This document shows, one piece after another, positions 5,784 to 9,224 of a stretch of DNA of 9,224 nt. The stretch comes from Gammaproteobacteria bacterium. GTDB taxonomy: Bacteria > Pseudomonadota > Gammaproteobacteria > Arenicellales > JAOTYS01. The stretch covers positions 1 to 9,224 of the forward strand of contig JAOTYS010000161.1 in assembly GCA_029861795.1 (NCBI GenBank), given 5' to 3'. The notes beneath the pieces were generated by a model. The model saw nothing but the letters and a program-made list of their open reading frames with translations, had not been told where the DNA came from and searched no databases. Within the stretch, counting starts at the first letter, position 1, and each line of letters begins with the position of its first letter. A program made the position numbers and the translations under genes.

Positions 5784-6118
5784 CTATTTCCTTATGCCTT
5801 TCGCATCACAACTGCCGCGGCCATCAAGCCGATTGTGCTCTTCGGCGAGCCTAAAGGGATCTCGTGTCCAACCCTCACCCGCAGGCACCACATCTATGTG
5901 TGAATTGAATGCAAACACCGGCCCCGGAACATTTCGGAAGCAGCCCACCACATTGGCCCGGCCTGCCATGAACTCGCTCAAGTTCGCATCAAGCCCAATA
6001 CCTTCAGTTCCTGCATGAGAAACTGTGCCGCTTCGATCTCTTGCCCTGGAGGATTCTCAGTGTTGAAGCCTACTAGCCGCTCAAGCCGAGCAATCATTTT
6101 GGGGAGATCTGGAGACAC
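5784..6118 (-). pseudogene. M20-family metallopeptidase/deacylase remnant, frameshifted and truncated
   Basis: This fragment keeps the N-terminal quarter of an M20 amidohydrolase (ArgE/DapE/carbamoylase type). From a GTG at 6118 the frame reads VSPDLPKMIARL, then FNTENPPGQE, a family hallmark, up to KVLGL. One base is missing at 5990-5992, so the frame hits a stop four codons later. In the next frame it resumes DANLSEFMAG and carries the metal-site blocks NSHIDVVPAG and GRGSCDAKG, then ends abruptly at GIRK and two stops. Normal members have about 380-430 residues; here about 110 remain. The start lies 12 bases after the serine hydrolase stop, with GAGG as a possible ribosome binding site, so it was once an operon member. 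Loss of the dimerisation domain and the rest of the metal site means it cannot be active. Confidence 0.85.
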
Positions 6119-6130
6119 GGTGACCGACCT

Positions 6131-7345
6131 CTAAAGCAACGCCTGATAGGTAAGCGCTCGCAACTCCCGGCGCAAGGGATAAGTGGAGGATGGGAATAAT
6201 TGCGTCAAAAAAATGACAGTCATGTCTTCCAGTGGATCTACCCAAAATACGGTACTGGCTGCCCCGCCCCAATGGTACTCGCCCGGCGACCCTATTACTT
6301 GTGCCTTGGCAGGATCCAACATCACGGCAAAACCTAGGCCGAATCCAATGCCTTCGAAAGAAGTTTCATTGAAAGTGGGTTGACCCATGTCCGCCAGATC
6401 TCCCGGCAGATGATTGCAAGTCATATACTCCACAGTCTTACGACCCAGCAATCGAACACCATCAAGCTCTCCCTTGCGACGCAGCATCTCGGTAAAACGA
6501 AAATAATCGCCTACGGTCGACATCAGACCACCGCCCCCAGAAAACGTGGTCACGTCACTTGCAAACGCACTCGTCCCCGGGGCCTCTAGTAGTTTCAGAC
6601 CACCTTCCTTTTTCGGCATGTACATGGCTGCAAAACGTTCGACCTTATCTGATGGCACTTGAAAGTCGGTATCGAACATACCTAGTGGTTCAAGAATGCG
6701 TTGGCGCATGAACTGATCGAACGGCTGACCCGAGACCTGCTCCACCAGATGACCTAATACGTCGGTGGAGACACCATAACCCCACCTCTCACCGGGGTGA
6801 AACACTAACGGCAGTTGACACAGCCGCTGCACCACGTCTGCTAGCGGGCCGTCGTTTGGATGAAAGTCCGTGTTGTTCTCGTTGTACAATGTGGAGACCG
6901 GACTGCCGTTGATGAAACCATACGCCAGCCCGGAGGTGTGGGTGAGCAGATGATGAATGGTGATGGTTTGTCGCGCAGGCTCAGTGCGCATCGCATCACC
7001 CTCGCCCGATATATAGACTCGCATATCGGCGAAGGCAGGAATATAGCGAGAGACAGCGTCGTCAAGTTGAAACAACCCCTCTTCATACAGCATCATGACC
7101 GCAACCGACGTGATTGGCTTGGTCATGGAATAAATGCGGAAGATAGTATCTTCCTCTACCGGTTGACCTGCCTCGATGTCTCGTTCACCGCAGGCCTCTA
7201 GAAACACAACCTCACCGTGTCGTGCCACCAGAGTGAGCATGCCGGGGAGTTTCTCAGCAGTGAGATAGCGCTGCATCCAGGGCTTAATGTGACCGAGGCG
7301 TTCGCAACAAAGTCCAACGTCCTCGGGAGTCGCCGTCAGCGCCAT
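6131..7345 (-). CDS. Serine hydrolase, class C beta-lactamase/EstB-like family
   Basis: This 404-residue protein has the penicillin-binding-protein/class C beta-lactamase fold. The nucleophile motif is Ser73-Met-Thr-Lys76 in IYSMTKPITSV, the second motif is Tyr190-Gly-Val in WGYGVSTDVLG, and the third is HWGGAAST (358-365), replacing the KTG of true beta-lactamases. HTSGLAYG (136-143) is also typical. The YxV and WGG forms point to the esterase/D-aminopeptidase-like branch (EstB type) and not to an antibiotic-hydrolysing enzyme. There is no signal peptide, so it should be cytoplasmic, unlike secreted beta-lactamases. It starts 21 bases after the racemase-family gene and ends 12 bases before the M20 remnant, so it is an operon member. 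Likely role: hydrolysis of an ester or amide in the same pathway (inference). No clear Shine-Dalgarno precedes the ATG, which suggests coupling to upstream translation. Confidence 0.88.
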   Translation of the reverse strand: MALTATPEDVGLCCERLGHIKPWMQRYLTAEKLPGMLTLVARHGEVVFLEACGERDIEAGQPVEEDTIFRIYSMTKPITSVAVMMLYEEGLFQLDDAVSRYIPAFADMRVYISGEGDAMRTEPARQTITIHHLLTHTSGLAYGFINGSPVSTLYNENNTDFHPNDGPLADVVQRLCQLPLVFHPGERWGYGVSTDVLGHLVEQVSGQPFDQFMRQRILEPLGMFDTDFQVPSDKVERFAAMYMPKKEGGLKLLEAPGTSAFASDVTTFSGGGGLMSTVGDYFRFTEMLRRKGELDGVRLLGRKTVEYMTCNHLPGDLADMGQPTFNETSFEGIGFGLGFAVMLDPAKAQVIGSPGEYHWGGAASTVFWVDPLEDMTVIFLTQLFPSSTYPLRRELRALTYQALL

Positions 7346-7366
7346 GAGAGAGCAACAAAAAGCGAC

Positions 7367-8137
7367 TTAGTGATCTCGGAACAACGTACCGTAACCTGGC
7401 ACCTTGTCGTCGATACCGGCAAGACGCAGACAATGCCACATCATGGCCTGGTTGCTGGAGATCGCTGGCTTGCCGAGCGCTTGCTCTATCTGATCAATAA
7501 CTTCAATTGTGCGCAAGGCGCCACAACTGATGAACACGGCATCAGCGTCGGGCCGATCAATCGCTTGAGCAAACTCAAGCAGAAAATCTGGTGCGACTCG
7601 AACCATCTCTTCATCAAAGCGTAAGTTCATGCCCTGGATGTCGAGCACATCGAATCCGCAATTTCGCAGATACTTCTCCTCCGCCACATTGATTTCGTCA
7701 AGGTATGGCGTACCCACCACAATCTTGCGGGCGCCAACCGCGCGCAGCCCCGTAATCACACCGGTCAATAGTGTGGTGGCTTTGCTGTTGGGCGCGCCGC
7801 GCTGTAGTTGAGCGATTACATTCTCCTCGCCCATGACCACGGTCCCTGAAGTACACGCATAGCAGACCACGTCCACGCGGTCTTCCGGCATGATCAATGC
7901 CGCTGCGTCCGCTAGCGCGTCCAACTGCGCTGCCAAGTTCTCTACATTCACCTCACGCCCCATGACCACCCGGGTGAAGTGCACACCTACGCCTTCCGGC
8001 GCCATGAGCGGCATTTCTTCTTCAATATTACGTTCCGTCGCGATCAATACGAAACCAATGCGCGAACGCCAAACACGTCCACGGTCGAAACGCACCGCCC
8101 ATGATTTTGACTGAAATGCCGGAGCAGAAACTGCCAT
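7367..8137 (-). CDS. Asp/Glu/hydantoin racemase superfamily protein (maleate isomerase/AMDase-like)
   Basis: This 256-residue protein belongs to the Asp/Glu racemase superfamily, near maleate cis-trans isomerase, arylmalonate decarboxylase and EutA-type proteins. The N-terminal block IGFVLIATERNIEEE starts the first domain. Two cysteines sit in the canonical catalytic places: Cys95 in CYACTSGTVV and Cys205 in VFISCGALRTI. Having both favours a racemase or isomerase (two-base mechanism) over arylmalonate decarboxylase, which has only the second. GYGTLF closes the C-terminus. The ATG at 8137 is preceded by GGGGTGAGCT, an acceptable ribosome binding site. It is the first gene of a minus-strand operon with the serine hydrolase, the M20 remnant and the thioesterase. 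Racemase plus M20 suggests N-carbamoyl or N-acyl amino-acid processing; a link to ectoine-type catabolism (EutA) is possible but its other genes are not seen. Confidence 0.85.
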   Translation of the reverse strand: MAVSAPAFQSKSWAVRFDRGRVWRSRIGFVLIATERNIEEEMPLMAPEGVGVHFTRVVMGREVNVENLAAQLDALADAAALIMPEDRVDVVCYACTSGTVVMGEENVIAQLQRGAPNSKATTLLTGVITGLRAVGARKIVVGTPYLDEINVAEEKYLRNCGFDVLDIQGMNLRFDEEMVRVAPDFLLEFAQAIDRPDADAVFISCGALRTIEVIDQIEQALGKPAISSNQAMMWHCLRLAGIDDKVPGYGTLFRDH

Positions 8138-8188
8138 AGCTCACCCCACAGTAGTGAAAGTCGGTACCACAGAAAACGGCTCTAATTT

Positions 8189-8218
8189 AGCATAAGTGGT
8201 GGTCATCCCGAGCGTCAG
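8189..8218 (-). promoter_or_regulatory. Weak candidate promoter for the racemase operon
   Basis: On the minus strand CTGACG (8218-8213) and TATGCT (8194-8189) lie 18 bases apart, each matching four of six sigma-70 consensus bases, about 50 bases before the racemase ATG. The region 8138-8252 also separates this operon from the end of the mer-like genes; no convincing terminator with a T-run is seen there. Confidence 0.25.
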
Positions 8219-8252
8219 CAATCATCAGCGCCTTAGGTGTCAGGGACTGATC

Positions 8253-8633
8253 TCAAGTTTCCCGATTGACGTACTTGCCCCACAGATATTCGGGCAGCTT
8301 CCATAGAAGCCCATAACCTCCGATCACGACCGTAACGGCAAGCCATAGAAAGCCCTTGTCGCCCAGCCATATAACATCAAAACCATAGAGCACCACGACC
8401 ACAGCCATTAACAGAAAGAAAGGGCCCGTCAGATAACAATGGCGTCGACCGCAGCGCCGAGCATTCAACAGGCAGGCCACCCCCATCCACACTAGCGCTA
8501 CGGACCAAATCGAAACTTTGATGGGGGCGCTCAAAAAGGCGCCAATAATGAGTCCGGCGGTCGGCAGACCCCAGGCAACTGCGTAGCTGCGATGATCACT
8601 GACCCAATCTTTGCGCTGACAGACCTCCGTCAT
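8253..8633 (-). CDS. Small four-helix membrane protein, mer-associated, unrecognised family
   Basis: I do not recognise a named family. From ATG 8633 it has 126 residues with four likely membrane segments, at about residues 18-36, 40-57, 68-86 and 95-111. Between segments 2 and 3 is a basic, cysteine-containing loop NARRCGRRHCY (Cys61 and Cys66 with His65), a plausible metal- or thiol-binding site facing the cytoplasm by the positive-inside rule. Cys5 and Cys54 are the only other cysteines. The chosen start overlaps the stop of the GDCCVxC gene as ATGA, a normal translational-coupling arrangement; an upstream ATG at 8642 would add three residues and is less likely. It is the last of three coupled genes with merF, so a role in mercury or other soft-metal handling is inferred from position. 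Confidence 0.75.
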   Translation of the reverse strand: MTEVCQRKDWVSDHRSYAVAWGLPTAGLIIGAFLSAPIKVSIWSVALVWMGVACLLNARRCGRRHCYLTGPFFLLMAVVVVLYGFDVIWLGDKGFLWLAVTVVIGGYGLLWKLPEYLWGKYVNRET

Positions 8634-8863
8634 GCGCAACACCCTGCGTCGCCTCTGCCATTAACACGGCTTTGTTGAATCGGCGGGCAGGGGACAGTTC
8701 CATATGAACAATAGACGCAACAGTCACCTTTGAGCGGTTTCAGTAGGGCACCACAGTGCTCACAGTCGTAAAAATACTGACATGCATCGGTGGGCATGAT
8801 CTCTGTTTTCTGATGGCCACAGTGGGGACAAGTGAGTGTTGATTCCCGTTGAATATCAGTCAC
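8630..8863 (-). CDS. GDCCVxC domain-containing cysteine-rich protein
   Basis: This 77-residue soluble protein has 11 cysteines. Two zinc-ribbon-like pairs, CPHC (12-15) and CEHC (34-37), precede the family hallmark GDCCVYCSYGTVPCPP (46-61), in which some relatives carry selenocysteine; here all positions are cysteine. It ends in GDAGCCA, a vicinal cysteine pair at 75-76. The family is repeatedly found next to mercury-uptake genes, and its biochemical role is not settled; binding or relay of Hg(II) or another thiophilic metal is likely. The start codon is GTG, overlapping the merF stop as GTGA, and its own stop overlaps the next start as ATGA, so all three genes are translationally coupled. 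The family call is firm; the function is inferred. Confidence 0.9.
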   Translation of the reverse strand: MTDIQRESTLTCPHCGHQKTEIMPTDACQYFYDCEHCGALLKPLKGDCCVYCSYGTVPCPPIQQSRVNGRGDAGCCA

Positions 8864-9063
8864 GTTCTTTTTGTCTTCATGATGCTGTAAAGCGTGATGC
8901 CCACAAACAGGGCGAGCGCAGGCAGTAATATGTAATCGAGAAAACCAAAGGCTGCTGAAAGCCCCACTGACCCAAGCAGTACTGCGAGTACCGGAGTAAA
9001 GCAGCAGATTGCGGCAATGATCGTACCAACGATACCAACTTTGAGAAGCCCTTTGTCGGCCAT
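8860..9063 (-). CDS. merF: MerF-like mercuric ion membrane transporter, short form
   Basis: This 67-residue protein has two membrane segments, about residues 8-30 and 41-60. The first carries the vicinal pair Cys20-Cys21 in AICCFTPVLAVLLG, which is the MerF signature and picks up Hg(II) for passage into the cytoplasm. The FLDYILLPALALFVG second helix also matches the family. MerF is usually about 80 residues with a second cysteine pair in the cytoplasmic tail that hands the ion to the mercuric reductase. Here the chain ends at MKTKRT, so that second pair is absent. The stop overlaps the GTG start of the GDCCVxC gene, whose product has many cysteines and a CC tail, so the acceptor may be supplied in trans (inference). 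No merA, merP or merR is seen in the window. Only AGGG about 15 bases upstream serves as a possible ribosome binding site. Confidence 0.88.
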   Translation of the reverse strand: MADKGLLKVGIVGTIIAAICCFTPVLAVLLGSVGLSAAFGFLDYILLPALALFVGITLYSIMKTKRT

Positions 9064-9201
9064 TACTATTCAGCCCTATTCGATGCGACTACCTCAGACA
9101 TGTAGCCGGGCTTGGCACACCGTTTGATGGTTGCTACTGGGCGCTGCTTTGATTGCTCTGTCCACATTCTCATCTCACTGGACGGTGTTAGTATAGGAGA
9201 A

Positions 9202-9224
9202 ATGGACGACCACGTGTTTAGCGA
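9202..9224 (+). CDS. Possible 5' end of a divergent gene
   Basis: ATG at 9202 follows AGGAG (9195-9199) and opens a frame MDDHVFS that runs off the window. The spacing to the ATG is only two bases, which is short. A regulator divergent from merF would be normal for a mercury locus, and MerR proteins often start with a short leader before the helix-turn-helix, but seven residues cannot identify it. The 138 bases between it and merF show no classical mer operator. They do contain a GTCCA/TGGAC dyad (9160-9183). Confidence 0.2.

Noticed and set aside
6131..7345. Antibiotic-resistance beta-lactamase
   Set aside because: There is no signal peptide, the second motif is YGV and the third is WGG; this is the esterase-like branch.
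7217..7624. 135-codon plus-strand open frame
   Set aside because: It is antisense across the serine hydrolase and racemase-family genes, both of which have clear catalytic motifs.
8221..8252. Terminator after the mer-like genes
   Set aside because: Short pairings such as CTGAT/ATCAG exist but loops are long and no T-run follows.
8709..8729. Selenocysteine site in the GDCCVxC motif
   Set aside because: All positions of GDCCVYC are encoded by cysteine codons and no in-frame TGA is present before the true stop.

Overview
The window reads as bacterial chromosome, most likely from a gammaproteobacterium. The reasons are dense coding on both strands, mid-range GC, REP-type palindromes that begin with GTAGG, and MerF/GDCCVxC mercury-type genes. 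The taxon is inferred from gene style and repeats; no rRNA or tRNA is present to confirm it.

Left part (1-3912): an amine/amino-acid catabolism neighbourhood. It holds the 3' end of a fold-type IV aminotransferase resembling R-selective amine transaminases (+), a DAO-family FAD oxidoreductase resembling gamma-glutamylputrescine oxidase (+), a D-2-hydroxyacid dehydrogenase facing it (-), and, across a 216-base divergent control region, a Rieske non-heme iron oxygenase alpha subunit (+) with quaternary-amine-oxygenase traits. Together these could oxidise and trim an N-substituted or chiral amine and then transaminate or reduce the keto acid. The substrate cannot be read from the sequence.

Middle (3913-5367): two clusters of REP palindromes, mostly in alternating orientation, flank a single orphan ABC ATPase (-). 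A module of about 64 bases occurs in both clusters in the same orientation, about 1 kb apart.

Right-centre (5368-8137): a tight minus-strand operon reading, in transcription order, two-cysteine Asp/Glu/hydantoin-racemase-family protein, class C beta-lactamase-like serine hydrolase, a frameshifted and truncated M20 peptidase remnant, and a FlK-like hotdog thioesterase with an intact Thr/Glu/His triad. The racemase plus M20 pairing suggests processing of N-acyl or N-carbamoyl amino acids, now decaying.

Right edge (8253-9063): three translationally coupled minus-strand genes. They are a short MerF lacking its C-terminal cysteine pair, a cysteine-rich GDCCVxC protein that itself ends in a cysteine pair, and an unrecognised four-helix membrane protein with an RRCGRRHC motif. 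No merA or merR is visible, though a possible divergent start lies in the last 23 bases. This trio is the most interesting candidate for a poorly described system.
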